Position numbers and translations under genes: made by a program. 64,000 bases of DNA from an uncultured Bacteroides sp. (GTDB taxonomy: Bacteria; Bacteroidota; Bacteroidia; Bacteroidales; Bacteroidaceae): assembly GCA_900766195.1 (NCBI GenBank), contig CAAFUN010000112.1, positions 1 to 64,000 of the forward strand, written 5' to 3'. The first letter of the stretch is position 1, and each line of letters begins with the position of its first letter. The notes beneath the pieces were generated by a model, which did not search any database, had not been told where the DNA came from, and saw only the letters and a list, made by a program, of their open reading frames with translations. Positions 51,441 to 60,062 of the stretch are shown in pieces.

Positions 51441-53006
51441 ATGAAATATATAAATAAAATTCTTGCGTTGACCATACTATCGACAACTCCGGCAATAGTA
51501 ATAGCTCAAAAAGGAAAAGAAGCGGAAGAGAATACTCCTGCCGCCTTGGAAATACAGAAAGCAAAAAGTTTGTGGATGCAGACCAATAATGCAGCCGGAC
51601 TTCAACTGGATGATCCCCTGACTTATACCCGGATTGCATTGGGTTATGACACGCAAAATGGGAATTTGAAAAAACCACAACAGGGCAAAAAGGTGGAAAA
51701 TATCTCTTTTGATACGGAAGGTAGTACCTTTCTACAATCAGTCTACCTTTGGGGAAGCTTCAAATACAACAGACAGAATATTGACGATTCCGGCTATAAT
51801 GCTTCACTGATAGACCCATATAGAGGCATGCCTTACTATACGGTGGATACACTCCAAAGCAATTGGAATAATCAGTTCTATACTTTACAAATGAAAGGAG
51901 CAACCAAACCTTTATGGAATTTGGTTTCATTCGGGTTGGACATACAATACCAAACAGCATCGGGAGCCAAGCAGAGGGATCCGCGTTCCGAAAATCATCA
52001 ATACTTTATTAATGTAAAACCCGGAGTAGTGTTTTCTATAACTCCCCGACACCACATCGGACTCAATCTGCAATATAGCAATTACAAAGAAGAGTCTTCG
52101 ATGGGCAACGCCAACACTTATGTTGACCAGACTTATTACCTGCTTTATGGGTTAGGCACAAGCGTTAAGAAAGTAGGCAGTGGGAGATTTAGTAAATATA
52201 ATGCCAACACTATAGGTGGCGGATTGCAATATAGCTATCTGGGGAGCAGCAGACTCTTGTGGGACGCCAATTATTCCATGAAAGTGGAAGATTTGAAAGA
52301 GAATTCCACAAGCCCCAAGAATGACGGTACAACAAGAGATGGGGCGTTCACTACAAACCTACGCCTCTTCACTAATCCGGATAATGCTTACTCATCTTAT
52401 ATTTCCTTAGGTTATGATGATCGCAGAATCAGTGGAATAGAATACATTACCACATGGAACAGCAGTACTGAGGATACCGGTTGGGTGATTCAATACAAAG
52501 GTGTTCGCTCCAAATACAAAACCCAGATAGCCTCTGCCCAATACGACTTGATGAAAAACAGAGGTGGAGAATATAGTTGGAAACTTGGAGCCATACTGAA
52601 TTATACTAAACAACGGGACAAATACCTCCTACCGGAATCGCGTATGGAATCGGAAAGACTGGAATATGGAGCCAATGCCAAAGTCAACATCGCACTATCC
52701 GACAAGCAGGTAAAAAGATTACTGATTGCAGCCTCAGCAACTTACAACAACGGCATGAGTGGCGTATATGAATATAACGGGCAACACCCGGAATATCCCG
52801 TAGTGACCGACCTCATGCAAAGCGAGTTCAACTACTCGATTTCCGACTATGCACGTTTCAACTTATCGGCAACTTATTCACAACAACTAAGCGAAGCGAA
52901 CAAGAGCAATCTCTTCATTAAAGGCAGCTTCACGTATGACAAAGCCTATAGTTTTGATTACAATCATCGGTCTTTGATACATATCGGAATAGGATATGAA
53001 TTTTAA
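51441..53006 (+). CDS. DUF6850-like outer-membrane beta-barrel protein
   Basis: The 521-residue protein has a signal peptide (to about 22, IVIAQ), then a long series of alternating strands ending SLIHIGIGYEF, the terminal aromatic typical of outer-membrane barrels. Segments such as TYTRIALGYDTQNGNLKKPQ and STFLQSVYLWGSFKYNRQ fit a DUF6850-like family as I remember it. I chose ATG 51441, since the longer frame from 51414 adds 9 residues and weakens the signal peptide. It sits between the lipoprotein and the protease, so it may be a pore or display partner. Function unknown. Confidence 0.65.
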   Translation: MKYINKILALTILSTTPAIVIAQKGKEAEENTPAALEIQKAKSLWMQTNNAAGLQLDDPLTYTRIALGYDTQNGNLKKPQQGKKVENISFDTEGSTFLQSVYLWGSFKYNRQNIDDSGYNASLIDPYRGMPYYTVDTLQSNWNNQFYTLQMKGATKPLWNLVSFGLDIQYQTASGAKQRDPRSENHQYFINVKPGVVFSITPRHHIGLNLQYSNYKEESSMGNANTYVDQTYYLLYGLGTSVKKVGSGRFSKYNANTIGGGLQYSYLGSSRLLWDANYSMKVEDLKENSTSPKNDGTTRDGAFTTNLRLFTNPDNAYSSYISLGYDDRRISGIEYITTWNSSTEDTGWVIQYKGVRSKYKTQIASAQYDLMKNRGGEYSWKLGAILNYTKQRDKYLLPESRMESERLEYGANAKVNIALSDKQVKRLLIAASATYNNGMSGVYEYNGQHPEYPVVTDLMQSEFNYSISDYARFNLSATYSQQLSEANKSNLFIKGSFTYDKAYSFDYNHRSLIHIGIGYEF

Positions 53007-53043
53007 AAACTCTAATATTCAACATTTACTAAGATAAACGAAA

Positions 53044-55245
53044 ATGAAAAAGTTAGTATTTATGTGGGTACTGCTTCAAGCCACCTATATTTGGGCAGCA
53101 CCGCAAATTATCAAACCGGACGTTCAAACAAAGACGTCCTTTGCCATCGTTATTGATGCCAAAAGTTATGAAAAGGCCAAAACTTTCGTAGATGCCTACC
53201 GCAAAGCGGTGGAAAAAGACGGAATGGGCACTTATATCTTGGCTGATGACTGGCAATCACCACAAGAAATACGGCAATTGCTGGAAGAATTGTACCGACA
53301 GAAGAAAAGCCCATTGGAAGGAGCCGTTTTTGTAGGCGATATCCCTATCCCTATGATCAGAGATGCTCAATTCTTGAGTTCTGCCTTCAAGATGGACCAA
53401 CGTTTGGATTGGAAGCGCTCCAGCATTCCGTCGGACAGATACTACGACGACTTTGGCCTAAAATTTGATTTTCTGAAACGGGATGAGCAGAAACCGCTTT
53501 ACTTTTATTTCTCACTTTCTTCTGAATCTGCCCAATACATTCGTTCGGACATCTACTCTGCACGCATAAAGCCGGTTGTAAAAGCCGGAACAGACAAATA
53601 TGTCCTACTTGCCCGATACTTGGATAAAGTCGCTAAGGAACATGCTGTAGAAAATCCTATCAACAGCCTTACCATGATGCGTGGACATGGCTATAACTCA
53701 GAAGCACGTGAAGCTTGGTCAGGTGAGCAACTCGCTCTCCACGAACAATTTCCTCAACTGTTTAAAGCCGGAAATACCGTACGTTTCGCTGATTTTGACT
53801 CTCAGTGGCCAGCAAAGGATTATTACCTGAGTGAAGTACAACGCGAAGATTTGGATATCGCATTGTTCCATCATCACGGAGCAAGTGATACGCAATACCT
53901 GAATGGCTATAAAGAAGCGAGCGATCCCACTACCTCGATAGACAACATCAAACAATTCTTACGTGGAAAAATGAGAGATGCCAAAAGAAGGAAAAAGGAT
54001 GTGGAAGAAACGATTCAGTATTACACCAAATCATTCGGCGTTCCACGTGAATGGCTCACAGATGCTTTTGATCCTGCGCTAATAAAAAAAGACTCTCTGA
54101 CCGATGCTTCACTTGACGTTCATTTGGAAGACCTCCAGCAACTCAATCCCAATGCACGCTTTGTGATGTTTGATGCCTGCTTCAACGGTTCTTTCTATGA
54201 AGATGACTATATAGCCGGTGAATATATCTTTGCTGATGGAAAGACAATAGTAACGCAAGCTAATACTGTAAATACAATTCAGGATAAATGGCCGGATGAG
54301 TATCTCGGTCTGCTCAGTTACGGAGTACGTATAGGACAATGGCATAAACATGTACAATTTTTAGAGACACATCTCATAGGAGATCCTACCTATCACTTTA
54401 AAAATACCGGAGACCCGTCTCTTAACATTAATGAAGCTCTCACCATCTATGGAAAAGACAGCAAATACTGGAAAAAATTACTTCAATACCCTTCAGTAGA
54501 CGTGCGCTGCATGGCTATGCGTAAGCTTTATGAAAATAAAGAAGCATCGCTACCTGCTTCACTTAAAAAGACATACGAAACCTCGGCATCAGGGATAGAA
54601 AGAATGGAAGCAATGAGATTGCTATTCCTCCTCAATGCTCCCGAATTAAGTGATGTATTGAAACTGGCTGTGGATGACAGTTACGAGCTGGTACGCCGTT
54701 TTGCAGTAGAGTATATTACGGAACGAGGAACGAATGAGCTTATCCCAGCTTTAGTTAGAAGCATTATGAACGATCGTACTTCACGCAGAGTGGCATACAA
54801 AGCTACGGATGGTTCAAAATTAATGGACCAGCAAAAACTACGTGAAGAAGTGGAAAGACAAGCAGCAGCTTCCAACCATTGGGTGAATAAAGAGAATTAT
54901 ATCACTTCTCTTATGGATAAGATTAGCAGACAACAGACCAGTAGCGAAAACGATATAAAAGCGCTTATGGATACTACCACCTCTAAAAAGGAGAAGAATT
55001 TCATTATCCGATCATATCGCAATAACCCTATTCACAGCGTCGTACCACAACTTTGCACCTTTGTAGAAGACGGTAACCGTGATTTGGAATTACGCGTAGC
55101 TACCCTTGAAGCCCTGAGCTGGTATACTCATTCGTGGCAGAAAGAAAACATAGTAGCTGCCTGTGATAAACTTATAGCCAATGACAAAAATCAAGCTATC
55201 CTATCACAAGCCAAAAGGACAAAAAACAGGCTGAACGTATTTTAA
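53044..55245 (+). CDS. Gingipain-like (clan CD, C25-type) cysteine peptidase with helical-repeat tail
   Basis: The 733-residue protein has a signal peptide (to about 19, WAAP). Its catalytic part (about 30-455) has the gingipain hallmarks: SIPSDRYYDD (127-136), ALFHHHGASDTQYL with the dyad His followed by Gly (H278-G279), MFDACFNGSF with the nucleophile Cys379, and the C-terminal ETHLIGDPTYHF matching C25 LLGDPAL. Residues about 470-733 form HEAT-like helical pairs (AMRLLFLLNAPELSDVLKLA). No type IX secretion C-terminal domain is seen, so it is likely periplasmic or surface-bound via partners. It ends the receptor operon and may cleave the imported ligand or release its cargo. Confidence 0.8.
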   Translation: MKKLVFMWVLLQATYIWAAPQIIKPDVQTKTSFAIVIDAKSYEKAKTFVDAYRKAVEKDGMGTYILADDWQSPQEIRQLLEELYRQKKSPLEGAVFVGDIPIPMIRDAQFLSSAFKMDQRLDWKRSSIPSDRYYDDFGLKFDFLKRDEQKPLYFYFSLSSESAQYIRSDIYSARIKPVVKAGTDKYVLLARYLDKVAKEHAVENPINSLTMMRGHGYNSEAREAWSGEQLALHEQFPQLFKAGNTVRFADFDSQWPAKDYYLSEVQREDLDIALFHHHGASDTQYLNGYKEASDPTTSIDNIKQFLRGKMRDAKRRKKDVEETIQYYTKSFGVPREWLTDAFDPALIKKDSLTDASLDVHLEDLQQLNPNARFVMFDACFNGSFYEDDYIAGEYIFADGKTIVTQANTVNTIQDKWPDEYLGLLSYGVRIGQWHKHVQFLETHLIGDPTYHFKNTGDPSLNINEALTIYGKDSKYWKKLLQYPSVDVRCMAMRKLYENKEASLPASLKKTYETSASGIERMEAMRLLFLLNAPELSDVLKLAVDDSYELVRRFAVEYITERGTNELIPALVRSIMNDRTSRRVAYKATDGSKLMDQQKLREEVERQAAASNHWVNKENYITSLMDKISRQQTSSENDIKALMDTTTSKKEKNFIIRSYRNNPIHSVVPQLCTFVEDGNRDLELRVATLEALSWYTHSWQKENIVAACDKLIANDKNQAILSQAKRTKNRLNVF

Positions 55246-55269
55246 GAAAGAAAATCATTAAACACAAAA

Positions 55270-55323
55270 ATAAAGAAGGAAGATCTTCTGTAAAAACGAT
55301 TACAGAAGATCTTCCTTCTTTAT
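55270..55323. terminator. Bidirectional terminator between the protease and PepSY genes
   Basis: A 23-base perfect stem, 55270-55292 with 55301-55323 (core AAGGAAGATCTTCTGTA), encloses an 8-base loop. It lies between convergent gene ends at 55245 and 55351 and can stop transcription from both sides. Confidence 0.92.
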
Positions 55324-55350
55324 AAAATATACAAACAAACTATCTTATGC

Positions 55351-56481
55351 TTATTTCCGCTTCTTTTTCCACCAGATTAGAAATCCACTAATGGGCAATA
55401 AAGTCCCGATCAGTCCGGCCAAGAAAGTAAGCAGCTTACCAATAGGCCCCATCCAGTTACCCGTATGGAGTACCCATATTGTATTTTCCAACTGATTACC
55501 TTTGATGACTGTCTGGGGTATATCTGTAGCCACCTTACCGGTGATGCGATCAAAAAAGATATTTTCAGGACTCTCCGCACTCTTCAAACCGATACGGTTG
55601 GACACTCTTACGGTGTAGTAAGGAGTATCCATCTTGTAAGTGGCTACTTGTACCTCTTTCTTGTTGGGATACATGCGGAATGCCTCATCTACTGCATCGT
55701 TAATGTGGAAAGTCGCATGAGATTTGTCTTCCTCGGTAAATACCCTTTCCGGTTTCCAATGATGAGGATCAACCCCACCAAACAAACGCATAGTGGCATT
55801 ACCCAGAGGTTCGAAAGCGATAATCAGCCCGGTGAAAATCAGAATCACAAAGAACAGTATCCCATAGAAGCCAAACACTTTGTGAAAATCATAGTTCACC
55901 CGCTTGAAAGGGGCACGCCATTTCACAGTAAATGCTCCCTTACGCGCAGACTTGTTCCATTTGCGTGGCCACCACAGATAAATGCCTGTGATCAATTCTA
56001 TCAGAAAAACCAGCGTGGCGATGTCAATGATCCATTGTCCTATTTTACCCAACAACAGCGAGTTGTGGAGATGAGCTACCGTATAAAAGAAATAGACTGT
56101 GGGGTCATCTTTCAGAATTTTTCCCGTATACGGATCCATATACACCATGCGCAACCCTATTTCTCTACTGTATGTATTGAAGCGGACACTGCGATGCGGA
56201 TCACGGTATACCACCAGATAAGCAGGTGATTGCCTGTCGGGATAAGTTTCCTTTAAGCTCTCCATCATTTTTTCCGCAGGAAGACGATTGGGCAACACCT
56301 CTTGTACGTAACGGGCATCTCCTGCCGACCATTCTATCAGTTCGTCACTGTAGACAAAAATTGTCCCTGTGATACAAACAAATATCAAAATCAATGCAGA
56401 AATAATACCCGGCCAAAGATGTAGCCATTTCATCAGCTGTTTAATGTGATTCTTGTTCTTTCTTACCGGATTAGTAGTCAT
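55351..56481 (-). CDS. PepSY-associated membrane protein, likely siderophore-iron reductase
   Basis: The 376-residue protein has the four-helix PepSY_TM plan: helix 1 (about 17-42: HLWPGIISALILIFVCITGT), a periplasmic PepSY-like loop, helix 2 near 140-160 (IDIATLVFLIELITGIYLWW), helix 3 near 205-225 (FYGILFFVILIFTGLIIAF), a second loop, and helix 4 near the C-terminus (LTFLAGLIGTLLPISGFLIW). Histidines in or near the helices (HLW, HNSLLL, HKVFG, HTGNW) are compatible with haem. Such proteins accompany siderophore receptors and reduce ferric siderophores in the periplasm. It follows the receptor gene by 30 bases in the same operon. Confidence 0.88.
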   Translation of the reverse strand: MTTNPVRKNKNHIKQLMKWLHLWPGIISALILIFVCITGTIFVYSDELIEWSAGDARYVQEVLPNRLPAEKMMESLKETYPDRQSPAYLVVYRDPHRSVRFNTYSREIGLRMVYMDPYTGKILKDDPTVYFFYTVAHLHNSLLLGKIGQWIIDIATLVFLIELITGIYLWWPRKWNKSARKGAFTVKWRAPFKRVNYDFHKVFGFYGILFFVILIFTGLIIAFEPLGNATMRLFGGVDPHHWKPERVFTEEDKSHATFHINDAVDEAFRMYPNKKEVQVATYKMDTPYYTVRVSNRIGLKSAESPENIFFDRITGKVATDIPQTVIKGNQLENTIWVLHTGNWMGPIGKLLTFLAGLIGTLLPISGFLIWWKKKRK

Positions 56482-56511
56482 AATTACGTTGTTTTAATAA
56501 AAAGATTCTGG

Positions 56512-58878
56512 TTAAAAACGATAAGTCACATTAGCCAGAAATTGTCTGGGTGCTTGCATCTCTGCATAAGCATCACCCAGAAAGTAACGCTTGTCGGTAA
56601 GGTTATTAATCTTTGCACCGATTCTAAAACCATCTGCTTCATAAAAGAGTGTAGCATCTAACTTTCCATAACCCGAAATAGTAAATAAGTTATTAGAGTC
56701 GAGGAAGCTGCTACTGGCAAAGTTACCACCTAAGCCCAGACCAAAACCTTTCAGGCTGCCGGAAGTCAGTTTATGCCCGATCCAGAAATTAGCCAGATGC
56801 CTTGGAGTAGCAATATCTCTCAACCCGTCAGCATCTCCTTTATGAAATTTATTATCATTGTATCCGTATCCCAGAATAATATGCATTCCCGGCAGCGGAT
56901 TGGCTATGACATCCATTTCAAAACCTTTACTCTTCTGCGAGCCATCCTGTACTGCATAACTTGCAGCTGCCGAACCCGGAGGCGAAGCTACCGTACGGAT
57001 GCGATCTTCCACTTTAATGTGGTAAACACTCATTGTACTGCTGAGCTTTCCACCAAGTAATTCCAGCTTTACCCCACCTTCGTACTGAAACGCATGTTCG
57101 GGTTTAAAAGCCTTCATCTGGTTATCAGGAGTAGCAATCATCGGACCTTTATTGACGAATCCATTCATATAATTACCAAACAATGATACTTGGTTCTTAA
57201 CCACCTGATACACCAGACCTGCCTTGGGCGACCATGCAGATTGCATATATTTATTCTGTACGTCATCAAAACGGTCGAAACGAAGAGCAGCCATCACGTC
57301 AATCCTGTCGGTAAGATTGATCACATCCGATACATAGGCACTATAGGTTCGCGTAAAACGTCTGGAAGCTATCGCTCTGTCAGGATTAGCCATCAAAGAG
57401 TTATACTTGTCCAGATAAATAGGGAATGTAGCTCCGTGAATAGCTATATTGCCGGTAGTACTATTGATCTTTTTATCGTATGCGTTAACCGTCATACGCG
57501 TATCAACAGTGGTTAGTTTGGTATAGTCCAATCCCACAAGTATGCGATTACGGAAAGGACCTATCTTAAAATCACCGTTAAAGTTTTGCTGCACTTGCTG
57601 CGTTGTAAACACACTGGGAATGTGCATCATTCTTCTCGACAAACTATCGGTGCTGTTGATATCAAGAAATAGATAGTTGGCATCATTGTCCGTGCGCGCA
57701 TAAGAGAACAAAGTATGTGAAGTCCACTTATCCGAAATTTTGTATACAGCTTCGCCAAAAAGGTTCAACACCTCCGCCTTACTGGTGACATCGTTTGAAG
57801 CAAAAGATTTATTCCAATCCAAATTCAGATCGTTAATGTTGTTCACCCCTGCCTTTTTTAAGTTTTTAGACAGGTTGATGTAAGACGTTGTACGGTTGGA
57901 TTTAAAATACTCAGCCTCAATATTCAGTGTAAGTCGGTCATTTACCTTGAAAGTAAAAGTAGGACTCACCATGAAAGTTTTATTCACACCGTAATCTTGA
58001 AAGCCGTTCTCTTTGTGTAGAGCTGTATTTATCCGGAACAGAGCCTTTCCTTTAGCATCTAGCGGAGTATTGTAGTCGGCAGAGATACGTCCTAATCCCC
58101 AAGCTCCACCTGTAAGGCTCACTTCGCCACCCGTACCGTTAAAAGCTTTTTTAGTGACACGGTTAATAAGACCTCCATAAGAAATCAGTGTAGAACCGAA
58201 CAATGTAGCCGAAGGGCCTTTTATAACTTCCACACTTTCCAGATCTGCAGGATCGGAAAGCGAAACAAAATTGGTGGACATACCATTACGGATGGATCCG
58301 GCACCGTTTGCCCCTGCAAATCCGCGTAAGCGCATACTCAGTCCGGTACCTCCCGATCCTACCCCAAGAGTAGCGGCCGAAACACCGGGAGAAGAAGTGA
58401 GCACATTTCTGAAATCAACTGCTATCTGCTCTGCCAACAATTCTTTCGGAACCACTGTATAAACCTGCGGATTCTCCAAATTTTTAATTGGCATGCGTGA
58501 CACGTAATCAGATTTCTTTTGAGCAAACTTGCGAATCATACCGTTTACTACCACCTCACCTAGCATCTGTGCCGAAACGTCAATTTTCACAACCCCCAAA
58601 TCGGTTGTATGTCCTGACTGAACCTGTACTTTCTGCTCCAAAGGTTTTCCTCCCAGGTAGGAGAACTTCAAGGTATAATTACCAGGCTTAAGATTCAATG
58701 AAAATACTCCATTTTCATCTGTATATCCCCCCACTGTTGTTCCTTTTACACTTACAGCAGCAGCCTCAACGGTTGTTTCATCTGCCAAAGAAACGACCTT
58801 ACCCACAAGTTTCCCAGTTTGCGCATAACCGTAAGTTATGCTCGCCAATAAAAATATCAAGATGGAAAAACGCTTCAT
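56512..58878 (-). CDS. Siderophore-type TonB-dependent receptor
   Basis: The 788-residue receptor (start at the second ATG, giving a good signal peptide ending GYAQ) has a carboxypeptidase-regulatory-like domain (KLVGKVVSLADETTVEAAAV). A FhuA/FepA-type plug follows (YTVVPKELLAEQIAVDFRNV, LSMRLRGFAGANGAGSIRNG and VEVIKGPSATLFGSTLISYG), then a barrel with VYHIKVEDRIRTVASPPGSA and the terminal PRQFLANVTYRF. Plug style and the adjacent PepSY gene point to ferric-siderophore uptake. An upstream start at 58899 would add 7 residues. Confidence 0.9.
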   Translation of the reverse strand: MKRFSILIFLLASITYGYAQTGKLVGKVVSLADETTVEAAAVSVKGTTVGGYTDENGVFSLNLKPGNYTLKFSYLGGKPLEQKVQVQSGHTTDLGVVKIDVSAQMLGEVVVNGMIRKFAQKKSDYVSRMPIKNLENPQVYTVVPKELLAEQIAVDFRNVLTSSPGVSAATLGVGSGGTGLSMRLRGFAGANGAGSIRNGMSTNFVSLSDPADLESVEVIKGPSATLFGSTLISYGGLINRVTKKAFNGTGGEVSLTGGAWGLGRISADYNTPLDAKGKALFRINTALHKENGFQDYGVNKTFMVSPTFTFKVNDRLTLNIEAEYFKSNRTTSYINLSKNLKKAGVNNINDLNLDWNKSFASNDVTSKAEVLNLFGEAVYKISDKWTSHTLFSYARTDNDANYLFLDINSTDSLSRRMMHIPSVFTTQQVQQNFNGDFKIGPFRNRILVGLDYTKLTTVDTRMTVNAYDKKINSTTGNIAIHGATFPIYLDKYNSLMANPDRAIASRRFTRTYSAYVSDVINLTDRIDVMAALRFDRFDDVQNKYMQSAWSPKAGLVYQVVKNQVSLFGNYMNGFVNKGPMIATPDNQMKAFKPEHAFQYEGGVKLELLGGKLSSTMSVYHIKVEDRIRTVASPPGSAAASYAVQDGSQKSKGFEMDVIANPLPGMHIILGYGYNDNKFHKGDADGLRDIATPRHLANFWIGHKLTSGSLKGFGLGLGGNFASSSFLDSNNLFTISGYGKLDATLFYEADGFRIGAKINNLTDKRYFLGDAYAEMQAPRQFLANVTYRF

Positions 58879-58936
58879 TAAACTTGAAAAAATTCTCATA
58901 TACTAATTTATTTATTATACCTAAAAAAACATCGCG

Positions 58937-58968
58937 CAAAGATAATTAGTAGATATAATCTGCACAAT
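58937..58968 (-). promoter_or_regulatory. Promoter of the siderophore receptor-PepSY operon
   Basis: On the minus strand, -7 element TATCTTTG (58944-58937) is preceded after 20 bases by ATTG (58968-58965). The -33 end touches one arm of a long inverted repeat at 58967-59017, so a bound regulator there would control it. Confidence 0.65.
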
Positions 58969-59017
58969 CACCATAAACAGGCATATTGACTAATTGAAAA
59001 TACCTATTTATGGTGAT
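58967..59017 (+). promoter_or_regulatory. Long inverted repeat upstream of the siderophore receptor promoter
   Basis: ATCACCATAAACAGG (58967-58981) and CCTATTTATGGTGAT (59003-59017) are complementary at 14 of 15 positions with a 21-base spacer. No T-run follows the AraC gene's end on its strand. An operator for the adjacent AraC protein or for an iron regulator is the best guess. Confidence 0.6.
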
Positions 59018-59061
59018 AAACTAGTTTTTCTCTGTTACAGAAAGAAAGAATAAAAACAGAC

Positions 59062-59934
59062 TCAGTCTAAGGATAATCTATTAACCTGCTTCCGGTACTC
59101 ATCCGGAGTTAGTCTTGTTATTTCCTTGAATTGGCGATTAAAATGAGAGAGGTTATTATATCCCGATTCATAGGCTATTTGAGAGACTGGTAAAGAAGAA
59201 TATGCCAGAAGTTTACAAGCATGTCCAACTCTTACTTCTGCCAAGCACCTAAAGATACTTTTATCAGTAGAGCGTTTAAAGTAACGGCATAAAGCAGCAG
59301 GGTTAAGATTAACAAATGAAGCAACTTGCTGCAAGGTTATGTTTTCCCGAAAATGACTGAAAATATAAGAATATACCCTATCAACAGGTTCTTGCGAGCC
59401 AAACTTATAATCTATTGATTTATAAGGGCTCTCGGACAGGAGTTTAAAATCGGGCGTTTTACTCAGTTTATCGAGTATCTGATAAAGCAGTATAATCCTA
59501 TCTATGCCTGCCAACTTATCCACGTCCATTACCATGGCATAAATTTCATTCCACAACTGAGCGTTATAAAAGCGGATACCATGTTGGCTGCGCATTAAAA
59601 GATCATTAATCTCCGTATAATCGGGTATAGATTCCATTTCAGAAGGAAATATAGAAATAGGAAACTGGAGTGCCTCTCCTGAACTGGTAGCTACTCCCCC
59701 ATTCAAAACAGAGTCACAAAGATGTAGATGTGGAATATTACTGCCAATCAAAGCCAGATCACCCGGTTGATAAGAGGCTATACTATCTCCTACAAATTGT
59801 TTTCCCGTCCCCTTTGTAAAAATCATAATTTCAAATTCCGGATGTCTGTGCCTAGGCAAAACAAACTGAGAATACGAAATATGACTGAAAGAAGAGAACG
59901 AATCATGTATGATCTTTCTTTCCAGGACCGCCAT
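59062..59934 (-). CDS. AraC-family regulator with N-terminal cupin-like domain
   Basis: The 290-residue regulator has an N-terminal cupin-like sensor (SQFVLPRHRHPEFEIMIFTK, then GDLALIGSNIPHLHL, about 20-75) and the C-terminal AraC double helix-turn-helix (about 190-285: HFRENITLQQVASFVNLNPA, then YSSLPVSQIAYESGYNNLSH and FKEITRLTPDEYRKQ). It lies between the siderophore receptor, for which it could be the activator in the way of PchR, and a divergently transcribed aldo/keto reductase. Two direct repeats sit in the divergent gap. Confidence 0.92.
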   Translation of the reverse strand: MAVLERKIIHDSFSSFSHISYSQFVLPRHRHPEFEIMIFTKGTGKQFVGDSIASYQPGDLALIGSNIPHLHLCDSVLNGGVATSSGEALQFPISIFPSEMESIPDYTEINDLLMRSQHGIRFYNAQLWNEIYAMVMDVDKLAGIDRIILLYQILDKLSKTPDFKLLSESPYKSIDYKFGSQEPVDRVYSYIFSHFRENITLQQVASFVNLNPAALCRYFKRSTDKSIFRCLAEVRVGHACKLLAYSSLPVSQIAYESGYNNLSHFNRQFKEITRLTPDEYRKQVNRLSLD

Positions 59935-59954
59935 AATCAGTTAAATACAGTTTA

Positions 59955-59985
59955 GGCAAATATAATATATTATATGGCAAATATA
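59955..59985. promoter_or_regulatory. Two direct repeats in the AraC/reductase divergent region
   Basis: GGCAAATATA occurs at 59955-59964 and 59976-59985, start to start 21 bases apart (two DNA turns), around an AT palindrome TATAATATATTATA. AraC-type dimers commonly bind such paired direct repeats, so this is a candidate operator for the AraC gene, the reductase gene, or both. Confidence 0.6.
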
Positions 59986-60012
59986 CCATTATCATCCTAT
60001 GCATTTTAGCGT

Positions 60013-60020
60013 TATTTTTG
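60013..60020 (+). promoter_or_regulatory. -7 element of the aldo/keto reductase gene
   Basis: TATTTTTG matches TAnnTTTG and lies 43 bases before the start at 60063 and 28 bases after the second GGCAAATATA repeat. This is about where an activator would touch polymerase. Confidence 0.55.
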
Positions 60021-60062
60021 CATAAGTATAATTCAAGTACAAAGCTTAACTAATAAATAGGT

